This document shows, one piece after another, positions 1 to 8,724 of a stretch of DNA of 64,000 bases. The notes beneath the pieces were generated by a model. The model saw only the letters and a program-made list of their open reading frames with translations, was not told the DNA's origin and ran no database searches. The stretch's first letter is position 1, and every line of letters starts with the position of its first letter. This stretch comes from Hymenobacter fodinae (GTDB lineage: Bacteria > Bacteroidota > Bacteroidia > Cytophagales > Hymenobacteraceae). The position numbers and the translations under genes are program-made. The stretch spans positions 1,240,001-1,304,000 of the forward strand of contig NZ_SRLA01000001.1 in assembly GCF_004745825.1 (NCBI RefSeq), read 5' to 3'.

Positions 1-2281
1 GGGCGGCTTGCATAATCTGCTCCTGGTACACCATGATGCCCTGGGAGTAGTTCAGAATAGGCTCTAGCAACTCGTGCGGGTACTCTATTTCCTCGCGGCC
101 GTGCTTGCGGTTGATGAAGTTCGGAATGAACTGCATGGGGCCCGGTCGGTACAGGGCATTCATGGCAATCAAGTCCTCAATGTTGGTGGGCTTGAGGTCC
201 TTGAGGTACATGCGCATGCCCTCGGACTCGAACTGGAACGTGCCGATAGTATCGCCGCGCTGATACAGTTCGTACGTCTTGGGGTCGTCGAGCGGGATGT
301 CGTCGATGTTGATGTCGACGCCATGGTTCTTCTTGATAAGCTCCAGCGCATCCACGATAATTGTCAGCGTCTTCAGCCCCAAGAAGTCCATCTTGAGCAT
401 CCCGGCCGACTCAATCACCTTCCCGTCGAACTGGGTAACCAGCAGGTCCGAATCCTTGGAAGTGGAAACGGGGATGTACTTGGTGATGTCGTCTGGAGCG
501 ATGATAACGCCGGCGGCGTGAATGCCAGTGTTACGCACTGATCCTTCCAGCTTTTCAGCTAGGCGCAAAATCTGCCCGCGCAGGTTGTCGGGCGCGTCGT
601 CGCGCCGGATCATGTCCAACTCCTGGTTTTCGGCAAAAGCCCCAGCTAAGGTGGTGCCGGGCTTTTCGGGTACCATCTTAGCTAACTCGTTGGTCAGGGG
701 CAGCGGTAATTCCATGGCCCGGGCCACGTCCTTGATACTAGACTTGGCGGCCATGGTACCGAAGGTGATAATCTGCGCTACCTGGGTTTTGCCGTACTTA
801 TCTACCACATAATCGATGACGCGCTGACGGTTCACGTCGTCGAAGTCAATGTCAATATCGGGCATCGACACGCGCTCCGGGTTCAAGAAACGCTCGAACA
901 GCAGAGAGTACTTAATGGGGTCGATGTTGGTGATGCCCACGCAGTAGGCCACCGCTGAGCCGGCCGCCGAGCCCCGTCCCGGTCCCACGGCCACGCCCAT
1001 GTCGCGACCCCGGTTGATGAAATCCTGCACGATGAGGAAGTAGCCCGCAAATCCCATCGTCTGGATAATACGCAGCTCGTAATCCAGGCGCTCCTCAATC
1101 TCAGGGGTACGCTCCGCGTAGCGGGGCGGCTTGGTCATTGTCAAGCTGCCTTTTCCAGCTGAGGGCCCGAAAGCCCCCACATAGGTCAACTCCCGCAGAA
1201 ATTCGTCGGCGTTGGCGAAAGGGGCCGGAATAGGGAAGTTGGGCAGCAGGATATCACGAGCTAGTTTGGGCGGCGTGATTTTATCGATGATTTCGTTCGT
1301 GTTGTCCAGGCTTTCCGGCACGTCCCGGAACAGCTGGCTCATTTCCTCCTGCGTCTTGAAATAGAACTGGTCGTTGGGGAAGCCGAAGCGGGAGCGAGGG
1401 CGGGGCATCTGGGCTTCCTCATCGATGCGCATAAGCTGGCGGCGGATCTGATCGTCGGAGGAAGCCAGGGGGCGCAGGTTATCGAGGTGGTCGTAGAGCA
1501 CCTTATTATCCGACGACATTAGCCGGAAATACTTGGTTTGGAAGTCACCCACCGGAATGCTGTGCTCCTCACCAGTATTCACGCACAGAAGCAAATCGTG
1601 AGGCGCAAAATCCTCCTGATTCACGTAGTGGGAATCATTAGTGCAGATGACCTTCACGTTATACTTCTTAGCCCACTTCAGCAGAATCTGATTTAGATCC
1701 TCCTGGCTTTTACCGGTATTGTCGATATTCTCAATACCGTGACGCTGAATTTCGATATAGTAATCCTCCCCAAACACATCCAGCCACCACTTCAGCAGTG
1801 CTTCGGCTTCGGCCTCTGATTTCCAGAGCAAAGCCTGCGGAATCTCGGCGCCAATGCAGCAGCTAGTGGCAATTAGCCCCTCGTGGTATTGCAGCAGCAG
1901 TTCCTTATCAATGCGCGGGTATTTGGAGTACACACCCTCAATAAAGCTCATGGAGCAGAGCTTGGCCAGATTCTGATAGCCAGCTTGGTCCTTTGCTAGC
2001 AGCAATTGGTGGTAACGGTTGTCCCGCTCTCCCTTCTCCCGGCTGAAGCTCTTTTTGTGGCGGTCTTCTACTAAATAGAATTCGCAGCCTACAATAGGCT
2101 TGACGTTGTATTTATTCGCCTCGGCCACGAAGTTGAACGCCCCAAACATGTTGCCGTGGTCGGTGAGGGCTACGGCGGGCATGCCATCAGCCTGGGCCTT
2201 TTTCATCAGGGCCGAAATGCTGGCCTGACCATCGAGGAGCGAGTATTGCGTGTGGCAGTGAAGGTGTGAGAATACGGGCAT
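1..2281 (-). CDS. dnaE: DNA polymerase III alpha subunit (partial, 3' end cut by window)
   Basis: Catalytic subunit of the replicative DNA polymerase. About 760 N-terminal codons are present and the gene runs off the left edge. The N-terminus carries a PHP domain that opens with HLHCHTQYS near residues 6-14, followed by the GGAMINGLE segment ALTDHGNMFG. The polymerase palm motif MPDIDIDF lies near residues 473-480 and supplies two of the catalytic aspartates. The motif GPGRGSAAGS just before it is typical of C-family polymerases. The start is the ATG at 2281, since PVFSHLHCHT is the usual DnaE beginning. The thumb, clamp-binding and C-terminal domains are outside the window. It is transcribed divergently from the DUF4249 array. 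Confidence 0.97.
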   Translation of the reverse strand, partial: MPVFSHLHCHTQYSLLDGQASISALMKKAQADGMPAVALTDHGNMFGAFNFVAEANKYNVKPIVGCEFYLVEDRHKKSFSREKGERDNRYHQLLLAKDQAGYQNLAKLCSMSFIEGVYSKYPRIDKELLLQYHEGLIATSCCIGAEIPQALLWKSEAEAEALLKWWLDVFGEDYYIEIQRHGIENIDNTGKSQEDLNQILLKWAKKYNVKVICTNDSHYVNQEDFAPHDLLLCVNTGEEHSIPVGDFQTKYFRLMSSDNKVLYDHLDNLRPLASSDDQIRRQLMRIDEEAQMPRPRSRFGFPNDQFYFKTQEEMSQLFRDVPESLDNTNEIIDKITPPKLARDILLPNFPIPAPFANADEFLRELTYVGAFGPSAGKGSLTMTKPPRYAERTPEIEERLDYELRIIQTMGFAGYFLIVQDFINRGRDMGVAVGPGRGSAAGSAVAYCVGITNIDPIKYSLLFERFLNPERVSMPDIDIDFDDVNRQRVIDYVVDKYGKTQVAQIITFGTMAAKSSIKDVARAMELPLPLTNELAKMVPEKPGTTLAGAFAENQELDMIRRDDAPDNLRGQILRLAEKLEGSVRNTGIHAAGVIIAPDDITKYIPVSTSKDSDLLVTQFDGKVIESAGMLKMDFLGLKTLTIIVDALELIKKNHGVDINIDDIPLDDPKTYELYQRGDTIGTFQFESEGMRMYLKDLKPTNIEDLIAMNALYRPGPMQFIPNFINRKHGREEIEYPHELLEPILNYSQGIMVYQEQIMQAA

Positions 2282-2521
2282 GTACAAACTTCCTAGGCCA
2301 TTAGAGGCACAAAGTAGAGAGTAAAGTTACCGCCGCAGTGCCGGAAAGGAAAGTTGTAAAACCGGTCGTTTTTATGTAATCATGTAATCAATATGATAGC
2401 TCTGGATATGGCTTCATATTTTTAGCATATCCTATTAAACTATAGATGACTCGACTGAATTTAAGGACCTATATTTAACCGGTACAATATTTTATTTGGA
2501 CGCTACTGCCTATTTAATTCT

Positions 2522-3685
2522 ATGGTCTCCCGTAACTATTACCTATTAGCCTTACTCTTCACGGCAGGTTGTATAGAACCATTTGAGCCAGAAGTGGCAG
2601 TGAAGGATAGTAACGTACTTGTGGTAGATGGCTTTATTAATGCACAGGGCGCGTCGGTTATCAAATTATCACGCTCGACAGGCCTAGCGGAAAATACTCC
2701 GGCAGGGATAGAAAGTAGAGCCCGTGTATTTATAGAAGAAGAAACGGGAAAACGATATACGCTCATTGAAAGTCCGGCCGGTACATATCAATCTGCTGCC
2801 CTGTCGCTACCCAAGGAAAAATTAGTGCGGCTGCACATGACATTGGCAAGTGGGAAGGAGTACACTTCGGCTTACACGCCAGCTAAGCACACGCCTGCTA
2901 TAGACGAGGTGTCATGGAAGCCAACCAATGAAGGTTTGCAAATAGCAGTTAACACCCATGATGAAACTCATTCAGTTCGGTACTACCGTTGGAGCTACGA
3001 CGAAACTTGGGAATTCACTTCTGCTGCTCAAGCAGATTTGGAGTACAAAAATGGGGAACTGATACGTCGTAAAGATAATATCTATAATTGCTGGGGCAGT
3101 GAATCACCTACGGCCATCCAGGTAGGGACGACTACCCGGCTGAGTGAGGACATTATTTCGCAGCAGCCGTTGACGCTGCTGCCGTCGAACTCGGTGAAGC
3201 TGCGCTATAAGTACAGCATCCTGGTGCGCCAGTACGCGCTGAGCGCGGAGGAGTACAGCTACTGGGAGGCCCTGCGCAAGAACACAGAAAACATCGGCAC
3301 CTTGTTCGACCCGCTGCCCACCCAGCTCACGGGCAACGTGCACAACGTGGCCGATGCCAGCGAGCCGGTCATCGGCTTTGTCGGAGCCCAGTCGGTGAGC
3401 GAGAAGCGTATCTTCATCAAGCGTGAGCAACTGCCTTCTACTTGGAATCTCTTAACTGGATATGAATCATGTCAAACTTGGGTGCTTCCTACTCCCTTTG
3501 TTTCCCCACCATCTCATTCAACACAGGAGATATTATACTTGATTCAACTCGGACAAATAAGTCCTATAACTAGAATACTTGATCCACCCCCTGGCTATTA
3601 CAACCCTAGTTTTTCAGTTTCCTATCCTGAATGCGTGGATTGCCGCAGACGCGGGACGAATGTGCGACCGAGCTTTTGGGAATAG
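2522..3685 (+). CDS. DUF4249-family lipoprotein, array copy 1
   Basis: Predicted membrane lipoprotein of 387 residues. A short signal peptide ends in TAGC (Cys17 would be lipidated), followed by the EPFEPEV start usual for DUF4249. Other family marks are YYRWSYDETWEF in the middle, the core from YSILVRQYALSAEEYSYW to EKRIFI, and the C-terminal DCRRRGTNVRPSFW. The function of DUF4249 is unknown; in Bacteroidota such genes often sit beside TonB-dependent receptors, but none adjoins this array. It is the first of five same-strand paralogues, with a 28-base gap to the next. Bases 3119-3418 are nearly identical to the other copies while the two ends are diverged. Confidence 0.9.
   Translation: MVSRNYYLLALLFTAGCIEPFEPEVAVKDSNVLVVDGFINAQGASVIKLSRSTGLAENTPAGIESRARVFIEEETGKRYTLIESPAGTYQSAALSLPKEKLVRLHMTLASGKEYTSAYTPAKHTPAIDEVSWKPTNEGLQIAVNTHDETHSVRYYRWSYDETWEFTSAAQADLEYKNGELIRRKDNIYNCWGSESPTAIQVGTTTRLSEDIISQQPLTLLPSNSVKLRYKYSILVRQYALSAEEYSYWEALRKNTENIGTLFDPLPTQLTGNVHNVADASEPVIGFVGAQSVSEKRIFIKREQLPSTWNLLTGYESCQTWVLPTPFVSPPSHSTQEILYLIQLGQISPITRILDPPPGYYNPSFSVSYPECVDCRRRGTNVRPSFWE
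3119..3418 (+). repeat. Conserved core tract, copy 1
   Basis: Near-identical direct repeat inside the DUF4249 genes. This copy matches copy 3 from CAGGTAGGGACGAC onward and all copies from AAGTACAGCATCCTGGTGCG to GAGAAGCGTATCTT. It is visibly more GC-rich than the flanking coding sequence. Confidence 0.9.
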
Positions 3686-3752
3686 CTCGCTTAAGGGCGC
3701 TAGTTGATTCGTTATGCGCAGCCAGAGCGCTTCCAATCCTATCAGAGACTAC

Positions 3753-4865
3753 ATGAACCTAAGTTTCCTCACCGGTATAGCGTTATTACTAGGCCTGTAT
3801 CTCTTGTCAGGGTGCGTCGATTCTTTTGAGCCGAAAGTGGCAGCGAAAGATGCCAATATACTCGTAGTCGATGGCAGCATTAACTCTGAGGGGCGTACTA
3901 CTATAAAGCTTACTCGCACCACAGGCTTAGCCCCGAATGCCTCTGTACTTGTAGAGCGCAAGGCTCGAGTTTATATCGAAGAGCAAGGCGGACGCCAGTA
4001 CCCATTGACCGAGAGCCAGCCAGGTGTTTATCAGTCGATGGCTCTGATGCTACCCCGCGAACAACTCTTCCGTTTGCATTTTACGCTTGCCAGTGACCAA
4101 GAATATACTTCAGAATATACACCTGCACAGCACACACCTGCCATTGACTCCGTGTCGTGGAAGACCAATGAGCAAGGAGTGCAGATATACGTCAACGCTC
4201 ACGACGGTGCTCAGCAGACACGCCACTATCGTTGGAGCTATGATGAAACATGGGAAATAAAATCACGCTATGTGTCATACTTGGAGTATAAAAACAAAGA
4301 GTTAATATTTCGCAAGGAAGACATCAATCATTGCTGGGGTAGTGAGTTTCCAACTACTATTACACTGGCAAATACTTTACGATTAAGCCGTAACGTGATA
4401 TCAGAGCAGCCGCTAATTTTAGTGCCTGTGAGCTCATCTAAACTGGCTATCAAGTACAGCATCCTGGTGCGCCAGTACGCGCTGAGTGCGGGGGAGTACA
4501 GCTACTGGGAGGCCCTGCGCAAGAACACAGAAAACATCGGCACCTTGTTCGACCCGCTGCCCACCCAGCTCACGGGCAACGTGCACAACGTGGCCGATGC
4601 CAGCGAGCCGGTCATCGGCTTTGTCGGGGCCCAGTCCGTGAGCGAGAAGCGTATCTTCATCAGACGCGAGCAACTGCCCAACAACTGGCGGGTGCGAACT
4701 GGATACGAGGGATGCGTGGTGGATACGGCGAAAAGCGCTGATTTTTTTGCATCAGGAGAAGCAACTCCTATTGGTGCTGATAAGAGTGGTATTTATTATT
4801 CAAGTACTGATTGTGTGGACTGCCGCAAACGTGGGACGACCGTACGACCAAGCTTTTGGCAATAG
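3753..4865 (+). CDS. DUF4249-family lipoprotein, array copy 2
   Basis: Predicted lipoprotein of 370 residues from the ATG at 3753. This start is preferred over an in-frame ATG at 3714 because the context AGAGACTACATGAACC is repeated exactly at the start of copy 3 and gives a clean signal peptide ending in LLSGC (Cys21). It carries RHYRWSYDETWE, the DUF4249 core and the ending DCRKRGTTVRPSFWQ. It differs from the other copies in that its shared core begins later, near 4452: the stretch before it (LILVPVSSSKL) is diverged, whereas copies 1, 3, 4 and 5 read LTLLPSNSVKL. Its ligand or partner is unknown. Confidence 0.88.
   Translation: MNLSFLTGIALLLGLYLLSGCVDSFEPKVAAKDANILVVDGSINSEGRTTIKLTRTTGLAPNASVLVERKARVYIEEQGGRQYPLTESQPGVYQSMALMLPREQLFRLHFTLASDQEYTSEYTPAQHTPAIDSVSWKTNEQGVQIYVNAHDGAQQTRHYRWSYDETWEIKSRYVSYLEYKNKELIFRKEDINHCWGSEFPTTITLANTLRLSRNVISEQPLILVPVSSSKLAIKYSILVRQYALSAGEYSYWEALRKNTENIGTLFDPLPTQLTGNVHNVADASEPVIGFVGAQSVSEKRIFIRREQLPNNWRVRTGYEGCVVDTAKSADFFASGEATPIGADKSGIYYSSTDCVDCRKRGTTVRPSFWQ
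4452..4688 (+). repeat. Conserved core tract, copy 2 (short form)
   Basis: The shared tract starts about 100 bases later than in the other copies, at AAGTACAGCATCCTGG. Its right end extends beyond the common core in a stretch (CATCAGACGCGAGCAACTG and following) found only here and in copy 5. Confidence 0.88.
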
Positions 4866-4936
4866 CGCTTTGGGTCTGGTGTAGAAGTACTCATCAATAC
4901 CCCTCTTAAGGACTTGCTACACTTTTTAGAGACTAC

Positions 4937-6088
4937 ATGAACCGCCATTTCTTCACCTGTATAGCGTTAGTATCAGGCCTATATTTCTTTTCAGGGTGCG
5001 TCGAATCGTTCGAGCCGAAAGTAGCAGTGAAGGATAGCAATGTGCTTGTAGTAGATGGCAGCATCAATGGAAAAGGGGTGAGTACAATACGGCTAAAACG
5101 CACTGTAAACCTCACTCAGAATGGCACAGCCCCAGTTGAACGCAGAGCCCGCATGTTCATCGAGCTACAGAGTGGCGGGCAATATTCATTAAGTGAAACA
5201 GCCCCCGGTACGTATACTTCAGCGGCACTAGACCTGTCCACAAGCCAAGCTGTACGTCTGCACTTCACGCTAGCTGATGGGCGTGAGTATACTTCGGTCT
5301 ATACACCTATAAAAGCTACACCTCTTATTGACTCTGTGTCGTGGCAGCCAACCAGCCAGGGACTGCAGATTTATGTCAATGCTCATGATGAAACCAGCCA
5401 GTCACGCTACTATCGCTGGACCTACGACGAAACTTGGGAGTTTACTTCAGCCTACCAGTCTTTTCTGGAATATAAAAACGGACGGGTAGTGGATCGTACG
5501 GAAAACGCCTACAATTGCTGGGGTAATGAAGCGCCAACGGCTATTCAGGTAGGGACGACCACCCGGCTGAGTGAGGACATTGTTTCGCAGCAGCCGTTGA
5601 CGCTGCTGCCGTCGAACTCGGTGAAGCTGCGCTATAAGTACAGCATCCTGGTGCGTCAGTATGCGCTGAGCGCGGAGGAGTACAGCTACTGGGAGGCCCT
5701 GCGCAAGAACACAGAAAACATCGGCACCTTGTTCGACCCGCTGCCCACCCAGCTCACGGGCAACGTGCACAACGTGGCCGATGCCAGCGAGCCGGTCATC
5801 GGTTTTGTCGGAGCTCAGTCCGTGAGCGAGAAGCGTATCTTTATTACGCATAGCCAGTTACCTAGGGAATGGAGATCTGTAACTGGCTATGAATCTTGTA
5901 AGATCGATACTATTCCCCGGCCATTAGCGCCCCCACCTACGCCCGCAGAGATATTAGGCTTTTTCCAACGAGGAGAAGTAGTGCCCATAGTACAGGATAA
6001 GCAGACCGGCGATTATTATGTGTCAACGCCTGACTGCGTAGACTGCCGTAGGCGCGGGACAAACGTGCGGCCCAGTTTCTGGCAATAG
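4937..6088 (+). CDS. DUF4249-family lipoprotein, array copy 3
   Basis: Predicted lipoprotein of 383 residues. The signal peptide ends in FFSGC (Cys21) and the N-terminus closely resembles copy 2. The middle carries YYRWTYDETWEF and the C-terminus ends DCRRRGTNVRPSFWQ. The core matches copy 1 at its left side (AIQVGTTTRLSEDIV) but matches copy 4 at its right side, where both encode ITHSQLPREWRSVTGYE. The gene therefore looks like a mosaic of segments. It lies 71 bases after copy 2. Function unknown. Confidence 0.9.
   Translation: MNRHFFTCIALVSGLYFFSGCVESFEPKVAVKDSNVLVVDGSINGKGVSTIRLKRTVNLTQNGTAPVERRARMFIELQSGGQYSLSETAPGTYTSAALDLSTSQAVRLHFTLADGREYTSVYTPIKATPLIDSVSWQPTSQGLQIYVNAHDETSQSRYYRWTYDETWEFTSAYQSFLEYKNGRVVDRTENAYNCWGNEAPTAIQVGTTTRLSEDIVSQQPLTLLPSNSVKLRYKYSILVRQYALSAEEYSYWEALRKNTENIGTLFDPLPTQLTGNVHNVADASEPVIGFVGAQSVSEKRIFITHSQLPREWRSVTGYESCKIDTIPRPLAPPPTPAEILGFFQRGEVVPIVQDKQTGDYYVSTPDCVDCRRRGTNVRPSFWQ
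5546..5893 (+). repeat. Conserved core tract, copy 3
   Basis: Left part shared with copy 1, central part with all five copies, right part (about 52 bases ending at GGCTATGAA) shared only with copy 4. The switch of best partner along the tract is direct evidence of mosaicism. Confidence 0.9.
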
Positions 6089-6104
6089 CGATACTTGCTG
6101 ATGT

Positions 6105-7325
6105 ATGTTACAATTTGCCCCGCATACTGCGGTTATTACAGCCTTTTCACACAAAAAAGTGAATAATATCCTTCGATTTACGCGAGTTGCTCTATTGATG
6201 AGCTCGTTGGTAATAACTAGTTGCATTGAGTCATTTGAGCCAAAAGTGGCGGATGCACCTAGTAGTTATTTAGTAGTAGATGGGGCTATTAACAGTCATG
6301 GTATTACTGTAATCAAGCTCGCCCGCACTACAGGATTAGCAAATATTAATAAGTCTCCGGCAGAGACTAAGGCACGCATATACTTGGAGCAAGAGGGTGG
6401 TAACCGCTTTCTACTACAGGAAAGCCCAGCTGGAACATACACTTCACCGGTTTTGTCGCTAGCAGCAGAGCAAAAGGTCCGGTTGCATTTTACTACCGCG
6501 AATGGACGGGAGTATGCTTCTGATTTTACCCCAGCCAAGATTACTCCAAGTGTTGACTCAATTACCTGGGAAGCCGGTGCTCAAGGTTTGCAAATTGCTG
6601 TAAATACTCACGATGATACTAAGCAGTCGCGCTATTATCGCTGGAGCTTCGATGAAACCTGGGAGTTCACGTCCATGGAAGCTTCTATTGTAGAATACAA
6701 GAATAAAAACTTTGTATTTCGGTTGGATGATATTTATCACTGTTGGGCCAGTGAGAACTCAACGGCCATCAAGCTGGGCACCACTGTGAAGCTCGGCCAG
6801 AACGTTATTTCGCAGCAGCCGTTGACGCTGCTGCCGTCGAACTCGGTGAAGCTGCGCTATAAGTACAGCATCCTGGTGCGCCAGTACGCGCTGAGCGCGG
6901 AGGAGTACAGCTACTGGGAGGCCCTGCGCAAGAACACAGAAAACATCGGCACCTTGTTCGACCCGCTGCCCACCCAGCTCACGGGCAACGTGCACAACGT
7001 GGCCGATGCCAGCGAGCCGGTCATCGGTTTTGTCGGAGCTCAGTCCGTGAGCGAGAAGCGTATCTTTATTACGCATAGCCAGTTACCTAGGGAATGGAGA
7101 TCTGTAACTGGCTATGAAATGTGCGAACATTATACTATACCAGACCCCGCTAGCGCACTTCCGCCACCCTCATTGGATGAAATCTTCGCTTTTTTTGAAA
7201 CAGGTATGCCAACACCGATTAGCTCATACAAAGCGAACGGGCTGCTCTATGTTGTATATGCAACATCTGATTGTGTAGATTGTCGCAAGCGAGGTACGAA
7301 TGTGCGGCCTAGCTTTTGGCAATAG
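6105..7325 (+). CDS. DUF4249-family lipoprotein, array copy 4
   Basis: Predicted lipoprotein, 406 residues if the ATG at 6105 is used. A GTG at 6159 is a plausible alternative: it gives a 22-residue lipoprotein signal ending in VITSC, whereas the long form places the Cys at residue 40. The rest is standard for the array: ESFEPKVAD after the Cys, YYRWSFDETWEF, the shared core, and DCRKRGTNVRPSFWQ at the end. The segment encoding DIYHCWASENSTAIKLGTT is almost identical to copy 5, and the segment after the core matches copy 3. Start choice is uncertain; gene identity is not. Confidence 0.88.
   Translation: MLQFAPHTAVITAFSHKKVNNILRFTRVALLMSSLVITSCIESFEPKVADAPSSYLVVDGAINSHGITVIKLARTTGLANINKSPAETKARIYLEQEGGNRFLLQESPAGTYTSPVLSLAAEQKVRLHFTTANGREYASDFTPAKITPSVDSITWEAGAQGLQIAVNTHDDTKQSRYYRWSFDETWEFTSMEASIVEYKNKNFVFRLDDIYHCWASENSTAIKLGTTVKLGQNVISQQPLTLLPSNSVKLRYKYSILVRQYALSAEEYSYWEALRKNTENIGTLFDPLPTQLTGNVHNVADASEPVIGFVGAQSVSEKRIFITHSQLPREWRSVTGYEMCEHYTIPDPASALPPPSLDEIFAFFETGMPTPISSYKANGLLYVVYATSDCVDCRKRGTNVRPSFWQ
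6729..7118 (+). repeat. Conserved core tract, copy 4
   Basis: The left extension (from GATATTTATCACTGTTGGGC) is shared only with copy 5, the centre with all copies, and the right extension only with copy 3. Confidence 0.9.
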
Positions 7326-7390
7326 ATATTAGAAGTGTACTTTAGATATAAAGCTCAGTTATTGAAAATGATATTTGATATATAATTTAT

Positions 7391-8590
7391 ATGAATTCTT
7401 TACCTGTTTCCAGTCGTCAATTTGTTTTATGGATATGTCTATTAGTAGCTACGGGATGCATAGAGCCGTTTGAGCCAAAAATAGCGGCGAGTGACTCAGG
7501 CTATCTGGTGGTGGATGGTGCAATTAATAGTCATGGTAAATCTCTGATTAAACTCTCGCACGCAGTTAATCTAAATCAGCAGACAACGGCACCAGTAGAG
7601 AGCAAAGCCAAAGTTTACATTGAACAAAAAAACGGAGGACGCTATCCTTTGGTAGAGGGTCCTCTTGGCACTTATCAATCGGCAGCGCTTGCCATTTCTG
7701 CCGGACAGTTAGTGCGTTTACACTTTACTACTGTAGGAGGGAAGGAATACGCATCTGAGTACACACCAGTGAATGCTACACCGGAGATTGACTCAGTATC
7801 ATGGCGAACAGAAGCTCAAGGGCTGCAGCTATACGTCAATACCCATGACCAAGTCAGCGAAAGACCCTATTATCGTTGGTCATATGATGAGACATGGGAG
7901 TTCACATCTATGGTGCCGTCTTTATTAGAATTCGAGCCTGCTGCGGACAAAAATATGCCAGGCAAGATGATTTTTAGAGTTAAGGATATTTATCACTGTT
8001 GGGCCAGTGAGAACTCAACGGCCATCAAGCTGGGCACCACTGTGAAGCTCGGCCAGAACGTTATCTCGCAGCAGCCCTTGACGCTGCTGCCGTCGAACTC
8101 GGTGAAGCTGCGCTATAAGTACAGCATCCTGGTGCGCCAGTACGCGCTGAGCGCGGAGGAGTACAGCTACTGGGAGGCCCTGCGCAAGAACACAGAAAAC
8201 ATCGGCACCTTGTTCGACCCGCTGCCCACCCAGCTCACGGGCAACGTGCACAACGTGGCCGATGCCAGCGAGCCGGTCATCGGTTTTGTCGGAGCTCAGT
8301 CCGTGAGCGAGAAGCGTATCTTCATCAGACGCGAGCAACTGCCCAACAACTGGAACATGCTGTCCGGCTATGAAATGTGCAGCCCAGATACCGTTCCACA
8401 TCTTGGAGACCTACACCCAACAGGAGATAGAGAACTATTAACCTTCTTTTTTAGTACTGGGATACCAATTCCGATAAAGACGTTCAAACTAAGACCACGA
8501 AGCGATACTACATATTATGTGTACTCAACTAGTGACTGTCTCGACTGTCGCAAGCGCGGAACAGATACACGGCCTAGTTTTTGGCAGTAA
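7391..8590 (+). CDS. DUF4249-family lipoprotein, array copy 5
   Basis: Predicted lipoprotein of 399 residues, the last gene of the array. The signal peptide ends in VATGC (Cys23), followed by IEPFEPK. It has YYRWSYDETWEF, then a short insertion (EFEPAADKNMPGKM) absent from the other copies, then the core and the ending DCRKRGTDTRPSFWQ. Its core shares the left extension with copy 4 and the right extension (RREQLPNNW) with copy 2. The 65 bases before it are strongly AT-rich and could hold a promoter, but no clear Bacteroidota consensus was seen. Function unknown. Confidence 0.9.
   Translation: MNSLPVSSRQFVLWICLLVATGCIEPFEPKIAASDSGYLVVDGAINSHGKSLIKLSHAVNLNQQTTAPVESKAKVYIEQKNGGRYPLVEGPLGTYQSAALAISAGQLVRLHFTTVGGKEYASEYTPVNATPEIDSVSWRTEAQGLQLYVNTHDQVSERPYYRWSYDETWEFTSMVPSLLEFEPAADKNMPGKMIFRVKDIYHCWASENSTAIKLGTTVKLGQNVISQQPLTLLPSNSVKLRYKYSILVRQYALSAEEYSYWEALRKNTENIGTLFDPLPTQLTGNVHNVADASEPVIGFVGAQSVSEKRIFIRREQLPNNWNMLSGYEMCSPDTVPHLGDLHPTGDRELLTFFFSTGIPIPIKTFKLRPRSDTTYYVYSTSDCLDCRKRGTDTRPSFWQ
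7985..8352 (+). repeat. Conserved core tract, copy 5
   Basis: Matches copy 4 on the left, all copies in the centre and copy 2 on the right. Only a few silent differences separate it from copy 4 over about 330 bases. Confidence 0.9.
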
Positions 8591-8724
8591 GGTCAGGTGC
8601 ACGAAGCATGCGTAAAAAGCAAAGAGGGTACATACAAGAGCTATTAGAGGACAGCTTTCGTAAATACCCCCTTTGTTGATACAGGCAAATAGGTTGCTAT
8701 TCTATGTAGAATGATGGCTCTTGG

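Noticed and set aside
3104..8401. Repeated minus-strand open frames across the DUF4249 cores
   Set aside because: They are complements of the same conserved GC-rich core, recur in each copy for that reason, and have no independent protein features.
2522..8590. Diversity-generating retroelement or mobile element behind the DUF4249 variation
   Set aside because: No reverse transcriptase, template repeat, transposase, terminal inverted repeats or target-site duplication seen. The invariant part is the core and the variable part is the flanks, which does not fit adenine-directed mutagenesis of a short variable repeat.
8591..8724. Possible terminator after the DUF4249 array
   Set aside because: AAAGAGGGTA and TACCCCCTTT can pair with one mismatch, but the loop is long and there is no U-run; too weak to list as a feature.
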